Notes: generated by a model from the sequence alone, not told the origin. 64,000 nt of DNA from Alphaproteobacteria bacterium (GCA_018828145.1 JAHJWO010000032.1:35900-99899); one strand, 5' to 3'. Shown: positions 51,417-61,064, counted from the stretch's first letter. Numbers and translations are program-made.

Positions 51417-52472
51417 TTGACCGTCAACGCTGCCAAGACTCCTGCCGAAATCCGAAGCCTGCGGGCTCTGCATCCCGAAATGCGCGAGCGGGATTTCGCC
51501 CGTATCCATGCCATTTCCGAGGGCGAACTGGTCGCCGCCGAAGTCGGGCGCAGTGCCATCCGGCTCAAGCCTGATCTCGACATCCTGCTCAATGGTCTGA
51601 CAGCCGTTGGCGAAGTGATGGCGCTGACCCGCAACGAGAGTGCGGTGCACGAAAAGATCGGCCCCTATGAGAAGGTGGTGATCGGTCCCATGGCATCGAT
51701 GGTGCTGGGCGAGCAGGTCGACCTGCGCATCTTCCCCACAAAATGGGCCTTTGGCTTTGCCGTGGAAAAGCCCGGCGAGGATGGCGCGGTGCGGCGCTCG
51801 CTGCAGTTCTTCGACGCCCAGGGCCATGCGGTGCACAAGGTGCATGCCCGCCCCGCCACCAATCTTGAGGCCTGGTCGGTGCTGGTCACCAATCTGCGCC
51901 ATCCCGAGCAGGTCGACGCCATCACTGTGACGCCCCAGCCACCCGTTGCCGAACTGGGTGAGCCGGCCGGCGTCGCTGCATTGCGCGAGCGCTGGCAGGC
52001 CCTGACGGATACGCATCAGTTCTTCGGCATGCTCAGGAAGCTCAATCTGCATCGCCTCACCGCGATCGAAATGGTCGGCGAGGACCTGGCCTGGCAGCTC
52101 GACGCCAAGGCCGTTGAACAGATGTTCGCCGCCGTCGCGGGGACTGACCTGCCGATCATGGCCTTTGTCGGCAATCACGGCTGCATCCAGATTCATGCCG
52201 GTCCGGTCACCAACATCAAGCCGATGGGCCCCTGGCTCAACGTGATGGACGACACCTTCCACCTCCATCTGCGGCTCGATCACATCGCCTCGGTCTGGGC
52301 CGTGCGCAAGCCGACCAGCGACGGGCACGTCACCTCGGTGGAGGTCTATGACGGCAATCGCGAGTTGATCATCCAGTTCTTCGGCAAACGCCAGGAAGGC
52401 TCCGACGAGCGCGCCGGCTGGCGTACTGCCGTCGAGCAATTGCCCCTGCACAACCAGTCCAACGCCGCATGA
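51417..52472 (+). CDS. hmuS: hemin-degrading/heme-transfer factor HmuS
   Basis: Cytoplasmic heme-binding protein that passes heme to, or degrades it for, iron release. 351 residues with two homologous HemS halves: TPAEIRSLRALHPEMRERDF at the start, RNESAVHEKIGPYEKV, and in the second half VGNHGCIQIHAGPVTNIKPM and FHLHLRLDHIASVWAVRKPT. Starts at TTG 51417. Ends in an ATGA overlap with hmuT. Confidence 0.94.
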   Translation: MTVNAAKTPAEIRSLRALHPEMRERDFARIHAISEGELVAAEVGRSAIRLKPDLDILLNGLTAVGEVMALTRNESAVHEKIGPYEKVVIGPMASMVLGEQVDLRIFPTKWAFGFAVEKPGEDGAVRRSLQFFDAQGHAVHKVHARPATNLEAWSVLVTNLRHPEQVDAITVTPQPPVAELGEPAGVAALRERWQALTDTHQFFGMLRKLNLHRLTAIEMVGEDLAWQLDAKAVEQMFAAVAGTDLPIMAFVGNHGCIQIHAGPVTNIKPMGPWLNVMDDTFHLHLRLDHIASVWAVRKPTSDGHVTSVEVYDGNRELIIQFFGKRQEGSDERAGWRTAVEQLPLHNQSNAA

Positions 52473-53359
52473 GGCCCGACATGAACACCCTTTCGTCTAA
52501 CCGCTTCATCGGCGCCGCTGTCCTGGCTCTCGGCCTTGGTCTGCCCAATGTCGCGGCCCAGGAACTGCATGAATTTTCCGATACCTCGCGCCTCGTCTCC
52601 ATCGGCGGCTCGCTCACCGAGATCATCTTCGCCCTTGGCGAAGAGGGCAGGCTGGTGGCCCGCGACCAGACGGCCCTCTATCCCGAGGCGGCCCTTGCCC
52701 TTCCCGATGTCGGCTATATGCGCCAGCTGGCGCCCGAAGGCGTTCTGTCCGTCAGCCCGTCCGCCCTGCTGGTGATCGAGGGCAGTGGCCCGCCCGAAGC
52801 ACTCGACGTGCTGAGCCAGGCCGGCGTCGAATATCAGACCGTGCCGGAGAGCTATTCGGCCGACGGCGTCCTGCTCAAGATCCGCGCGGTCGGCCAGGCG
52901 CTGGGTGCCGACGACAAGGCCGAGGCCCTTGCCCAGGACACCGAGCAGCAATTTTCTGACCTTGCCGCGCGCCGGCAGGCGGTGACCGAGCCCAAGCGCA
53001 TCCTCTTCATCCTGTCGGCCGAGGGCGGCAAGATCCAGGCGTCGGGCAGCGATACGGCCGCCGATGGCATCATCGCGCTGGCCGGCGGGGTCAACGCCAT
53101 CGACGAATATTCCGGCTACAAGGCGCTGACCGAGGAAGCCATTATCGACGCCGCGCCCGACGTCATCCTGATGATGGACCGCGGCGGCGACCATGCTGCC
53201 AGTGACGCCGACCTCAAGGCCAACCCCGCTATTGCGCTCACGCCGGCCGGCAAGAACGGCGCCTTCCATCGCCTCGATGGCGGCTATCTGCTCGGCTTCG
53301 GTCCGCGCACGGCCGCGGCGGCAGGCGAGCTGTTCAACCTCCTCTACGGCGCGCCGTAA
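52469..53359 (+). CDS. hmuT: periplasmic heme-binding protein HmuT
   Basis: Periplasmic receptor of the heme ABC importer. 296 residues from ATG 52469 (ATG 52481 also possible): signal peptide ending NVAAQ (about residue 31), then RLVSIGGSLTEIIFALGEEG, VARDQTALYPEAALALPDVG with the Tyr heme-ligand region, YQTVPESYSADGV, ASGSDTAADGIIALAGG. Class III solute-binding fold with a single long backbone helix. Stop codon 10 bases before hmuU. Confidence 0.94.
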   Translation: MRPDMNTLSSNRFIGAAVLALGLGLPNVAAQELHEFSDTSRLVSIGGSLTEIIFALGEEGRLVARDQTALYPEAALALPDVGYMRQLAPEGVLSVSPSALLVIEGSGPPEALDVLSQAGVEYQTVPESYSADGVLLKIRAVGQALGADDKAEALAQDTEQQFSDLAARRQAVTEPKRILFILSAEGGKIQASGSDTAADGIIALAGGVNAIDEYSGYKALTEEAIIDAAPDVILMMDRGGDHAASDADLKANPAIALTPAGKNGAFHRLDGGYLLGFGPRTAAAAGELFNLLYGAP

Positions 53360-53369
53360 GGAGCCTGGG

Positions 53370-54470
53370 ATGGCGGATGCAATGACCATGTCCCGGACCA
53401 GCCTGGCAGCGGATCGCCCCGATGGCGACCGCAGCGCGCTTGGCCGCGTCGCCATCTTCCTTCTTGCCATCCTGCTGCTGGCGATGATGATCCTGTCCAT
53501 GACCACCGGCGCTTCCGGCGCCTCGGCCTCGACCATTATCGGCGGATGGTTCGGCCTTGTGCCGGACCATGCCGAGCAGGTGCTGCGCGATCACGCCGTC
53601 ATCTACAACATCCGCCTGCCGCGCATGGTGCTCGGGGCCATGGTCGGCGCAGCTTTGGCGGTTTCGGGTCTGCTCATGCAGGGCTTGTTCCGCAATCCGC
53701 TGGCCGATCCGGGTCTGGTTGGCGTCTCGGCCGGCGCCGGGCTGGGCGCGGTCAGCATCATCGTGCTGGGCACCACCATGCTCGCCCCGCTCACTGCCTT
53801 CCTGGGCCTTTACGCCCTGCAGATCGCCTCCTTCCTCGGCGGCCTTGCCACCACCTTCATCCTCTATCGCGTCGCCACCCGCAGCGGGCAAACCGCGATT
53901 GCCACCATGCTGCTGGCCGGCATCGCCATCGGCGCACTGGCGGGCGCGATCACCGGCGTCCTGGTCTATGTCGCCACCGACAGCCAGTTGCGCGACCTGA
54001 CGTTCTGGGGCCTGGGCTCGCTCTCGGGCGCCAACTGGACCAAGATCGCGGCCTCGGGTCCCATCATCACCATCTCGCTCATCGCCGCGGCTTTCCTCAG
54101 CAAGGGGCTCAATGCGCTGACGCTGGGCGAAGCCACGGCGGCCCACCTTGGCGTGCCGGTGCAACGCTTCAAGCTTCTCACCATCCTGGCCGTTGCCGGC
54201 GCGACCGGCGCATCGGTGGCGGTGAGCGGCGGCATCGGCTTTGTCGGCATCGTCGTGCCGCACCTGCTGCGGCTGGTGATCGGCCCCGACCATCGCTACC
54301 TGCTGCCGGCCACGGCCCTCCTGGGAGCGTCCTTCCTGCTGCTGGCCGACGCGGTGAGCCGGTTGATCGTTGCCCCGGCCGAGCTGCCGATCGGCATCAT
54401 CACCGCCGCTTTCGGCGGGCCCTTCTTCCTCTGGATCCTGCTGCGCAAGCGCGCGGCCTTCGCCTGGTGA
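53370..54470 (+). CDS. hmuU: heme ABC transporter permease HmuU
   Basis: Inner-membrane permease of the FecCD/BtuC type. 366 residues from ATG 53370 (AAGGAGCC upstream): about ten helices, with IRLPRMVLGAMVGAALAVSG, QGLFRNPLADPGLVGVSAGA and GGIGFVGIVVPHLLRLVIGP family motifs. N-terminal about 25 residues are hydrophilic. Works with HmuT and HmuV. Confidence 0.95.
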   Translation: MADAMTMSRTSLAADRPDGDRSALGRVAIFLLAILLLAMMILSMTTGASGASASTIIGGWFGLVPDHAEQVLRDHAVIYNIRLPRMVLGAMVGAALAVSGLLMQGLFRNPLADPGLVGVSAGAGLGAVSIIVLGTTMLAPLTAFLGLYALQIASFLGGLATTFILYRVATRSGQTAIATMLLAGIAIGALAGAITGVLVYVATDSQLRDLTFWGLGSLSGANWTKIAASGPIITISLIAAAFLSKGLNALTLGEATAAHLGVPVQRFKLLTILAVAGATGASVAVSGGIGFVGIVVPHLLRLVIGPDHRYLLPATALLGASFLLLADAVSRLIVAPAELPIGIITAAFGGPFFLWILLRKRAAFAW

Positions 54471-54474
54471 CGTC

Positions 54475-55299
54475 ATGATTGATGTGCATGCGCTTTCCGT
54501 CAGCCTGGGCCATCGCCAGATCCTGCACGACGTCTCCTTTTCAGCGCCGCCAGGTGCCGTGACGGCGGTCATCGGGCCCAATGGCTCGGGCAAATCGACA
54601 CTGATGAAGGCGCTCTGCCGGGACTATGCCTATGACGGAACGGTCAGCCTCAATGGCCACGACCTGGCTTCGCTCAGTCTGGTGCAGGCGGCGACATGGC
54701 GGGCAGTATTGCCCCAGGCCAGCAGCCTGCCATTCCCCTTCACCGTGCGCGAAGTCGTTGCGCTGGGGTTGACGGCCGGACGGTCGGGCCTGCCGCTCGG
54801 CATGGTCCGGCAATTGCCCGACATGGCCCTGGCCGCCGTTGACCTCGCCGGCTTTGGCGGGCGCTATTATGGCGAGATCTCGGGCGGCGAACAGCAGCGC
54901 GTGCAACTGGCCCGCGTGCTCTGCCAGGTTTGGATCCCGGTGCTCGATGGCGTGCCGCGCTACCTCTTTCTCGACGAGCCGGTGTCCAGCCTCGACGTCA
55001 AGCACCAGCTGATGATCATGGATGTCGCCCGCCGCTATGCCGATGCCGGCGGCGGGGTCATCGCCATCCTGCACGATCTCAACCTGGCGGCGATGTATGC
55101 CGATACCATCCTGGCCCTGCGCGACGGGCGCGTGGCGGGGTTCGGCGCGCCCGGCGCGGTGCTGACAGACCAGCTGATCTCCCAAGTGTTCGACTGTCCC
55201 CTGCGCGTCGGCGTGGCGCCGCCGGCCGGCTGGCCATTTGTCCTGCCCCAATCCGTCGGCCGCAGGCATGCGTCCGATCTCAACATCAAGGTTGCCTAA
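54475..55299 (+). CDS. hmuV: heme ABC transporter ATP-binding protein HmuV
   Basis: 274 residues from ATG 54475. Walker A GPNGSGKST (about 34-42), signature SGGEQQRVQLARVL, Walker B YLFLDEPVSSLD and His switch in AILHDLNLAAMYAD. Heme-family insert RYYGEISGGE. TAATG overlap with the following small periplasmic protein gene, so transcription continues into the TonB energising genes. Confidence 0.95.
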   Translation: MIDVHALSVSLGHRQILHDVSFSAPPGAVTAVIGPNGSGKSTLMKALCRDYAYDGTVSLNGHDLASLSLVQAATWRAVLPQASSLPFPFTVREVVALGLTAGRSGLPLGMVRQLPDMALAAVDLAGFGGRYYGEISGGEQQRVQLARVLCQVWIPVLDGVPRYLFLDEPVSSLDVKHQLMIMDVARRYADAGGGVIAILHDLNLAAMYADTILALRDGRVAGFGAPGAVLTDQLISQVFDCPLRVGVAPPAGWPFVLPQSVGRRHASDLNIKVA

Positions 55300-55727
55300 T
55301 GCCCCTACGCCCCTTCGCCGCGACCCTGGCGCTCCTGCTCTGTTCACCCGCTCTTGCCCAGGCGCCGGCCTCTGCCCCCGCGTCCCTGGTGCTCGAACTC
55401 AATGCCCTCCAGCCTGCCGAGGCAGGGTGCCGGGTGACCTTCCTCGCCACCAACCGCCTGGGCGGCCGGCTGGATCGCGCCGCCGTTGAGCTGGCCTTGT
55501 TCGATGCAGCCGGGACCATCGATCGCATCGTCACCCTCGATTTCAAGGACCTGAGCGTGGACAAGACCAAGGTGCTGCAGTTCGAGCTCGCCGGCTTGCA
55601 ATGCGACGGCCTTGGCCGCCTGCTGGTCAATGACATTACGGCCTGCGAGGGCGCCATCAGCCCGCCCACCATCTGTCTTGACGCGCTTGAGACCAGCACC
55701 CGTCTCGACGTCGATTTCGGGGTCTAG
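55299..55727 (+). CDS. small secreted protein of the heme operon
   Basis: 142 residues: signal peptide of about 20 (RPFAATLALLLCSPALA), then a predicted beta-rich body with four Cys (in AGCRVTF, LQCDGL, TACEGA, TICLDA) that may form two disulfides. I do not recognise the family. Placed between hmuV and exbB with 1-base overlaps and spacing, so it probably serves heme or iron uptake in the periplasm. Confidence 0.78.
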   Translation: MPLRPFAATLALLLCSPALAQAPASAPASLVLELNALQPAEAGCRVTFLATNRLGGRLDRAAVELALFDAAGTIDRIVTLDFKDLSVDKTKVLQFELAGLQCDGLGRLLVNDITACEGAISPPTICLDALETSTRLDVDFGV

Positions 55728-55728
55728 C

Positions 55729-56418
55729 ATGGCGGTCCAGGAACACAGCTTCTCCATGGTCGCCCTCTTCATGCAGGCGGACTGGGTGGTCAAATCGGTC
55801 ATGCTGGGGCTGCTGCTGGCCTCGGTTTGGTGCTGGGCCATCATCGCCAACCGCATCTCGACCTATGCCAGGGCCCGCCGCGACATGGCCGCCTTCGACC
55901 GCGCCTTTGCCTCCGGCCGGCCGCTGGCCGAGCTGCGCAGCGACTATGCGGGTAAGGATGCCAGCGGACTTTCCGCCGTCTTCCTCGCCGCGATGGAAGA
56001 GTGGGACAAGAGCCATGCCCAGCACGCGGCAACGTCAGGTGGCCTGCAGAGCCGGCTCGAGATCGCGCTCGACCTAGCGGTCACCGAGCAAAGCGCCGAA
56101 CTGGAAAAGCGCCTCGCCTTCCTCGCTACCATCGGCAGCGCCGGACCTTTTGTCGGCCTGTTCGGCACCGTCTGGGGCATCATGAATGCCTTTACCGCCA
56201 TTGCCTCTGCCGAAAATACCAGCCTCGCCGTGGTGGCGCCCGGCATTGCCGAGGCCCTGCTGGCCACGGCGCTGGGTCTTCTGGCGGCCATTCCCGCGGT
56301 GATCGCCTACAACAAGCTCAATGCCGATGCCGGCAAGCTGATCGGGCGGCTGGAAGCCTTTGCGGACCGGCTCGTGGCGCTGCTGTCGCGGCAACTGGAC
56401 GCCGGGAAGACGCTCTGA
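55729..56418 (+). CDS. exbB: ExbB/MotA/TolQ proton-channel protein
   Basis: 229 residues, three membrane helices (about 18-38, 125-150, 170-195). ALFMQADWVVKSVMLGLLLA at the N-terminus, LATIGSAGPFVGLFGTVWGIM and GIAEALLATALGLLAAIPAV are the ExbB/TolQ signatures. Part of the TonB energy complex for the receptor at 48.9-51.0 kb. Overlaps exbD by TGATG. Confidence 0.93.
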   Translation: MAVQEHSFSMVALFMQADWVVKSVMLGLLLASVWCWAIIANRISTYARARRDMAAFDRAFASGRPLAELRSDYAGKDASGLSAVFLAAMEEWDKSHAQHAATSGGLQSRLEIALDLAVTEQSAELEKRLAFLATIGSAGPFVGLFGTVWGIMNAFTAIASAENTSLAVVAPGIAEALLATALGLLAAIPAVIAYNKLNADAGKLIGRLEAFADRLVALLSRQLDAGKTL

Positions 56419-56861
56419 TGGGCATGTCGGCGGGCGGAGCCAAGGGTGGCAGGCGGCGCGGCCGTGCCCGCAATGCGGCGATCAGCGACATCAACGTGAC
56501 GCCGATGGTGGACGTGATGCTGGTCCTGCTCGTCGTGTTCATGGTTGCCGCGCCGCTCATGACCATGGGCGTGCCGGTCGACCTGCCGCAGACCCAGGCG
56601 CAGGCCATGCCGCTGGAGCGCAAGCCCATCACCGTGACGGTGACGCCGGACGGCGCCATTTCCATCGACAGCGAGCCGGTGACACTCCTAACGCTCGTAC
56701 CGGCCGTCGCGGCCCTGGCCGTCGACGGAACCGATGAGCGGCTCTATGTGCGCGGCGACGCGACAGCCGCCTATGGCGCCGTCATGGAGGTCATGGGCGC
56801 GCTCTCCGCGGCCGGCTACGGCCAGATCGGGCTGATCACCGAACGCCAGCAGGCTCAATGA
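56418..56861 (+). CDS. exbD: ExbD/TolR biopolymer transport protein
   Basis: 147 residues. Basic N-terminus, then ISDINVTPMVDVMLVLLVVF with the proton-pathway Asp in the single membrane helix (about 25-50), and a periplasmic domain (ITVTVTPDGAISIDSEPV). Overlaps tonB by ATGA. Confidence 0.93.
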   Translation: MGMSAGGAKGGRRRGRARNAAISDINVTPMVDVMLVLLVVFMVAAPLMTMGVPVDLPQTQAQAMPLERKPITVTVTPDGAISIDSEPVTLLTLVPAVAALAVDGTDERLYVRGDATAAYGAVMEVMGALSAAGYGQIGLITERQQAQ

Positions 56862-57805
56862 TGCAGTGGGCTCTCCCTGGCTCGGCGCTGGTGCATGCCG
56901 CCGTAATCGGCCTGGCGCTCATCGGCTTTGCCTGGCCCGAGCCGGACGACGCGCCTGCCGCCGAAGCGGTGAGCGTCAGCATCGTCACCCTCTCGAACGT
57001 CTCGGCCAATGCCACCGAACTGGTACAGAGCCATTCGACGGTCAATCTGGTCTCCTCCGGATCCGCCGCAAGCGCAGCACCGATCGAATCGCTCGAACCG
57101 GAGACGGTTGCGCCCGTGCAGCCGGCCGCCCAGCAGCCCCTGCGGAGTGACCCCGTCGAACCGGGCCCGGTCGATGCTGTCGAACTTGAGCCGCCTGAGC
57201 CCCTCATGGCCAACCCGACCATCGAACTTGCCGAACTGAGCTCAACCGCCCTCAGCGCCCAGACAAGCCAGGCAGTCGCAGCAACGCCCGCCCCGACCCT
57301 TGCGCCGGTGAGCAGCGCGGACCTCAAGACCGCACCGGTGCCGAAAACACTCAGCTTCCAACGGCCGAGCCAGCCAACAGACCCCAGGCCCGCCCCGGCA
57401 CCGGTCCAGCCCAAGCCACGCGCCCCCGCACCGCAGCCCAGCCAGTCCGGCAATGGCGGCGCCAGCGATGCTGATGCGATAGCTGCGGCAGGCGGCGCCG
57501 CACAGCAGGCCGGCGCCGGCAATGGCGGCGATGCCGAAGTCGCCCGCTATCCGAGCGAGGTGCTGGGCCGGCTGCGTCGCGCGCTGCGCAGCAATAGCAG
57601 CTCCCGGGGCGAGGTCGTGGTGCGGTTCACCGTGCTGGCCAATGGCCAGGTCTCTGGCATCAGCATCGGCCGATCCTCTGGCAATGCCACCGTCGACCAG
57701 GCCGGCCTCGCCACCGTCACCCGCGCCGCACCATTCCCGCCCATCCCGCCCCAGGCCAACCGTTCCAACTGGACCTTCGACGTGCCCTTGGCCTTCGGCG
57801 GCTGA
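56858..57805 (+). CDS. tonB: TonB family protein
   Basis: 315 residues. N-terminal signal anchor (about 9-26, ALVHAAVIGLALIGFAWP), a long Pro/Ala/Glu-rich periplasmic spacer (about 60-220), and a C-terminal TonB domain (228-315: ARYPSEVLGRLRRALRSNSS, GEVVVRFTVLANGQVSGISI). The usual SHLS-type His motif of the anchor is represented by LVHAAV. Last gene of the heme-uptake operon. Confidence 0.92.
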   Translation: MMQWALPGSALVHAAVIGLALIGFAWPEPDDAPAAEAVSVSIVTLSNVSANATELVQSHSTVNLVSSGSAASAAPIESLEPETVAPVQPAAQQPLRSDPVEPGPVDAVELEPPEPLMANPTIELAELSSTALSAQTSQAVAATPAPTLAPVSSADLKTAPVPKTLSFQRPSQPTDPRPAPAPVQPKPRAPAPQPSQSGNGGASDADAIAAAGGAAQQAGAGNGGDAEVARYPSEVLGRLRRALRSNSSSRGEVVVRFTVLANGQVSGISIGRSSGNATVDQAGLATVTRAAPFPPIPPQANRSNWTFDVPLAFGG

Positions 57806-57922
57806 TCCGCTCAGGGGCAGGGTTGAACGGACCTGGAAGGGTTCCGGAAACGACCAGCAAGACACACCGCGTCCATCACGCGCGCTTGCAATCACACCGC
57901 TCTGGAAATCAATGAGGAAAAC

Positions 57923-57997
57923 TGGTGCTGCCGGACAGGATTGAACTGTCGGCCTCCCCCTTACCAAGGGGGTGCTCTACCACTGAGCTACGGCAGC
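57923..57997 (-). tRNA. tRNA-Thr (anticodon GGT)
   Basis: Reads GCTGCCGTAGCTCAGTGG at the 5' end on the minus strand, anticodon stem-loop CCCCC-TTGGTAA-GGGGG with GGT, T-arm GACAGTTCAATCCTGTC and acceptor GGCAGCA with encoded CCA (57925-57923). All four arms fold. Lies between tonB and a small conserved ORF. Confidence 0.96.
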
Positions 57998-58180
57998 ATC
58001 TGGAGCGCTCGGCAAGAAAGTGGCAAACCACTTCTTGGCTGGGGAGCGCGTCCGCTATGTTTTCGTGCGCGGCCGGGATGCCCGGCGCGACGGGGGCTCT
58101 ACTGCCATAGGGTCTGGCTCGACGCAAGGCTAAAAAACGCCTATCACCGGCTTGGAGGCAAACACGATTCTTCTCGCACC

Positions 58181-58345
58181 ATGAGCAAAACCGAACAAGC
58201 TGCGCTGCGTGAGCAAAGATTGGCCGCAAAGCTCCGCGAGAACCTCAAGCGCCGGAAGGGTCAGGCCAAGGCACGCGCCGATTCGGAGCGTCAGGCCCCT
58301 GAGCCCCAGCAAGCCCCTGGAACCGATACGGTCAATAAACCGTAA
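58181..58345 (+). CDS. small basic protein upstream of murA
   Basis: 54 residues from ATG 58181: TEQAALREQRLAAKLREN then LKRRKGQAKARADSERQAPE, i.e. a basic helix and a Pro/Gln tail. Short basic ORFs of this kind occur just before murA in Rhizobiales, which is the reason to accept it. No clear ribosome site. Function unknown. Confidence 0.55.
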   Translation: MSKTEQAALREQRLAAKLRENLKRRKGQAKARADSERQAPEPQQAPGTDTVNKP

Positions 58346-58500
58346 ACCAGTTTCAGGCGATGATACTGCACTACTGGCGGCCTCCCCGAGGTCTCCAGCC
58401 ATTCTGAGAACGGCGAGTCTGGCTTACGTGGCAACTAGGACTTGGCCTACCTCCATTCCCAGGTAGCAAGGGCGTTACGCCCGCCATATAGGACAAGACT

Positions 58501-59793
58501 ATGGACCGTATCCGTTTGATCGGCGGCAATGAACTCAACGGCGAGATCCCGATTTCGGGCGCCAAGAATGCAGCCCTGCCGCTGATGATTGCCTCCCTGC
58601 TCACCGATGAGCCGCTGGTGCTGCAGAATGTGCCGCGCCTCGCCGACGTCAAGCAGCTCGAGCGCATCCTCGAAAACCACGGCGTCGACATTGCCGTGCA
58701 TGGCCGCCGCCGCGGCGAGGAGGAGGGCGTGGGCCAGCGCATGACCTTCCTGGCCGCCGATATCGTCGACACCACCGCCCCCTATGAGCTGGTGTCCAAG
58801 ATGCGCGCCAGCTTCTGGGTCATCGGCCCGCTGCTGGCCCGCTGCCATGAGGCCCGCGTCTCGCTGCCCGGCGGCTGCGCCATCGGCACCCGCCCGGTCG
58901 ATCTCTTCCTCTATGGCCTCAAGGAACTGGGCGCCGAGATCGATATCGATGATGGCTATGTCGTCGCCAAGGCCCCCAAGGGTGGCCTGGTCGGCGCCCA
59001 TATCAGGTTCCCCAAGGTTTCGGTCGGCGCCACCCACACGCTGCTGATGGCGGCAAGCCTGGCCCGCGGAACCACGGTGCTCGAAAACGCGGCCCAGGAA
59101 CCCGAAATCACCAATGTCGCCGAATGCCTCGTCGCCATGGGCGCAAAGATTACGGGCATCGGCACGCGCACCCTCACCATCGAGGGTGTGGAGCGCCTGC
59201 ATGGCGCCACGGTCGACGTCATTCCCGACCGCATCGAGACCGGCACCTTTGCCATGGCCGCCGCCATGACCGGGGGCAATGTGCTGCTCAAGGGCGCGCG
59301 CCCCGAGCATCTGCAGTCCGCCCTCGATATCCTCGCCATGACCGGTGTCGACCTCACCGTCGAGCCCGGTGGCCTGCGCGTCCAGCGCAATGGCAATGGC
59401 ATCCAGGCCGTCGATGTCGAGACCGATCCGTTCCCCGGCTTCCCCACCGACCTGCAGGCCCAGTTCATGGCCCTGATGACCATGAGCTCGGGCACCAGCC
59501 ATATCCGCGAGACCATCTTCGAAAACCGCTACATGCATGTGGCCGAACTGGTCCGCTTCGGCGCCGACATCACGGTTGATGGCCAGATGGCCACCGTGCG
59601 CGGCAAGCCCCAGCTCAAGGGTGCCCAGGTCATGGCCACCGACCTGCGTGCCTCGGTGTCGCTGGTCATTGCCGGCCTTGCCGCCAAGGGCGAGACCATC
59701 GTCAACCGCATCTATCACCTCGATCGCGGTTTCGAGCGTCTCGAAGACAAGCTGAGCCGCTGCGGCGCTGAAATCGAGCGGGTCGCCGGCTAG
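58501..59793 (+). CDS. murA: UDP-N-acetylglucosamine 1-carboxyvinyltransferase
   Basis: First committed step of peptidoglycan synthesis: transfers enolpyruvate from PEP to UDP-GlcNAc. 430 residues, two-domain EPT fold. [20 protein letters not shown], catalytic C126 in [13 protein letters not shown] (so fosfomycin-sensitive type), [16 protein letters not shown] and [13 protein letters not shown]. Complete. A repeat element begins 2 bases after its stop. Confidence 0.97.
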   Translation: MDRIRLIGGNELNGEIPISGAKNAALPLMIASLLTDEPLVLQNVPRLADVKQLERILENHGVDIAVHGRRRGEEEGVGQRMTFLAADIVDTTAPYELVSKMRASFWVIGPLLARCHEARVSLPGGCAIGTRPVDLFLYGLKELGAEIDIDDGYVVAKAPKGGLVGAHIRFPKVSVGATHTLLMAASLARGTTVLENAAQEPEITNVAECLVAMGAKITGIGTRTLTIEGVERLHGATVDVIPDRIETGTFAMAAAMTGGNVLLKGARPEHLQSALDILAMTGVDLTVEPGGLRVQRNGNGIQAVDVETDPFPGFPTDLQAQFMALMTMSSGTSHIRETIFENRYMHVAELVRFGADITVDGQMATVRGKPQLKGAQVMATDLRASVSLVIAGLAAKGETIVNRIYHLDRGFERLEDKLSRCGAEIERVAG

Positions 59794-59795
59794 AC

Positions 59796-59911
59796 ACCCC
59801 CACCTAACCTCCCCCTGAACAAGGGGGAGGATCTCTCGGTGGCTTTGGCTGGATCGCGCCACAAACTGGATCGGTCCCTCCCCCTTCTTCAGGGGGAGCA
59901 TAGGTGGGGGT
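59796..59911. repeat. intergenic inverted-repeat element, copy C
   Basis: Outer arms ACCCCCACCTA (59796-59806) and TAGGTGGGGGT (59901-59911), inner hairpins CCTCCCCCT-gaaca-AGGGGGAGG and CTCCCCCTtcttcAGGGGGAG, and the core TTTGGCTGGATCGCGCCAC nearly identical to copy A. Lies in the convergent spacer between murA and the ABC permease. Confidence 0.85.
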
Positions 59912-59930
59912 TCTTCTGCGATCCCCCCGC

Positions 59931-61064
59931 CTAATCCAGCGTCTGCCGGTACCGCAGCATCGCCGCCAGCGAGATGACGAGCACGATCACCCCGAGCGCG
60001 GTGAATTCCGCGCCCAGATCGCCGCTATCGGCCCCCTTCAGCATCACCATGCGCACCAGGCCGATGAAATGCGTCGCGGGCACCGCCATGCCCAGGCCCT
60101 GCGCCCAGCCCGGCATGCCGGCAAACGGGAACATGAAGCCCGACAGCAGGATCGACGGCAGGATGGTGAAAAAGCTCAGCTGCATCGCCTGCATCTGGTT
60201 GCGTGCCAGGGTCGAGATCAGGAAGCCCAGCGCCAGATTGCCCAGGATGAACAGGTTGAAGCCGATGAAGAAGGCCGTGAACGTGCCCTCGAACGGCACG
60301 CCGAACACGACGAACGCCGCCACCAGGAACACCGCGGTCTGCACATAGCCCACCAGCACATAGGGCAGGATCTTGCCCAGCATCACTTCGAGCGGACGTA
60401 CCGGGGTGGCGATCAGCATTTCCATGGTGCCGCGCTCGCGTTCCTTGACGATCGCCACCGCGGTGATCATCACCATGGTCATGGAGAGGATGATGGCCAG
60501 GAGGCCCGGCACGATATTGGTCGAGGTCCGCCCCTCGGGGTTATAGGCCCGGTGAACGATGACGCCGAACGGGGCAGGGGAGGGTCCCGCAGCCGCCAGC
60601 GGCCCGGTCAGCGTCTGCGCCATCGCCCCCGCCACGATCCTGCTCAGCGCCGCCGCCGCCCCGCCGACCGCCGACGGGTCTGCCGCATCCGCCGCCACCA
60701 GAATATCCGGCCGCAGGCCCCGCACCACATCGCGTTCGAAATCGGCGGGGATGACCACGACGAAATTGGCCGTCCCCTGTCGCAGGGCATCTTCGCCGGC
60801 GTCAGGGCCATGCACCACGCCGCGAAAGTCGAAATAGCCCGAGGTCTCCATCCCGGCCAGCACCGACCGCACGATTGGCCCGTCATCGTTGAGCTCCACC
60901 AGCGTCGGCAGGTTGCGCGGATCGGCATTGATGGCAAAGCCGAACAGCATCAGCTGCACGATGGGCAGGCCGATCATCATGGCAAAGGTGACGCGGTCGC
61001 GCCGCATCTGGATGAATTCCTTCATCAGCACGGCCAGGAAGCGGGAAAACGAGAACATCCTCAT
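59931..61064 (-). CDS. ABC-2 type exporter permease
   Basis: 377 residues from ATG 61064, overlapping the ATPase stop (ATGA). N-terminal membrane helix (about 24-44), large periplasmic domain (about 45-175), then five helices with VIVHRAYNPEG, VKERERGTMEMLIATPVRPL (the ABC-2 cytoplasmic motif) and NQMQAMQLSFFTILPSILLSG. Matches the YbhS/YbhR or YhhJ type. Only one such permease is present, so it probably forms a homodimer. Confidence 0.9.
   Translation of the reverse strand: MRMFSFSRFLAVLMKEFIQMRRDRVTFAMMIGLPIVQLMLFGFAINADPRNLPTLVELNDDGPIVRSVLAGMETSGYFDFRGVVHGPDAGEDALRQGTANFVVVIPADFERDVVRGLRPDILVAADAADPSAVGGAAAALSRIVAGAMAQTLTGPLAAAGPSPAPFGVIVHRAYNPEGRTSTNIVPGLLAIILSMTMVMITAVAIVKERERGTMEMLIATPVRPLEVMLGKILPYVLVGYVQTAVFLVAAFVVFGVPFEGTFTAFFIGFNLFILGNLALGFLISTLARNQMQAMQLSFFTILPSILLSGFMFPFAGMPGWAQGLGMAVPATHFIGLVRMVMLKGADSGDLGAEFTALGVIVLVISLAAMLRYRQTLD

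Noticed and set aside
58319..58344. GGAAC-N17-CGTA before murA
   Set aside because: One mismatch in the short -10, lies inside the end of the small ORF and about 155 bases from murA; probably chance.
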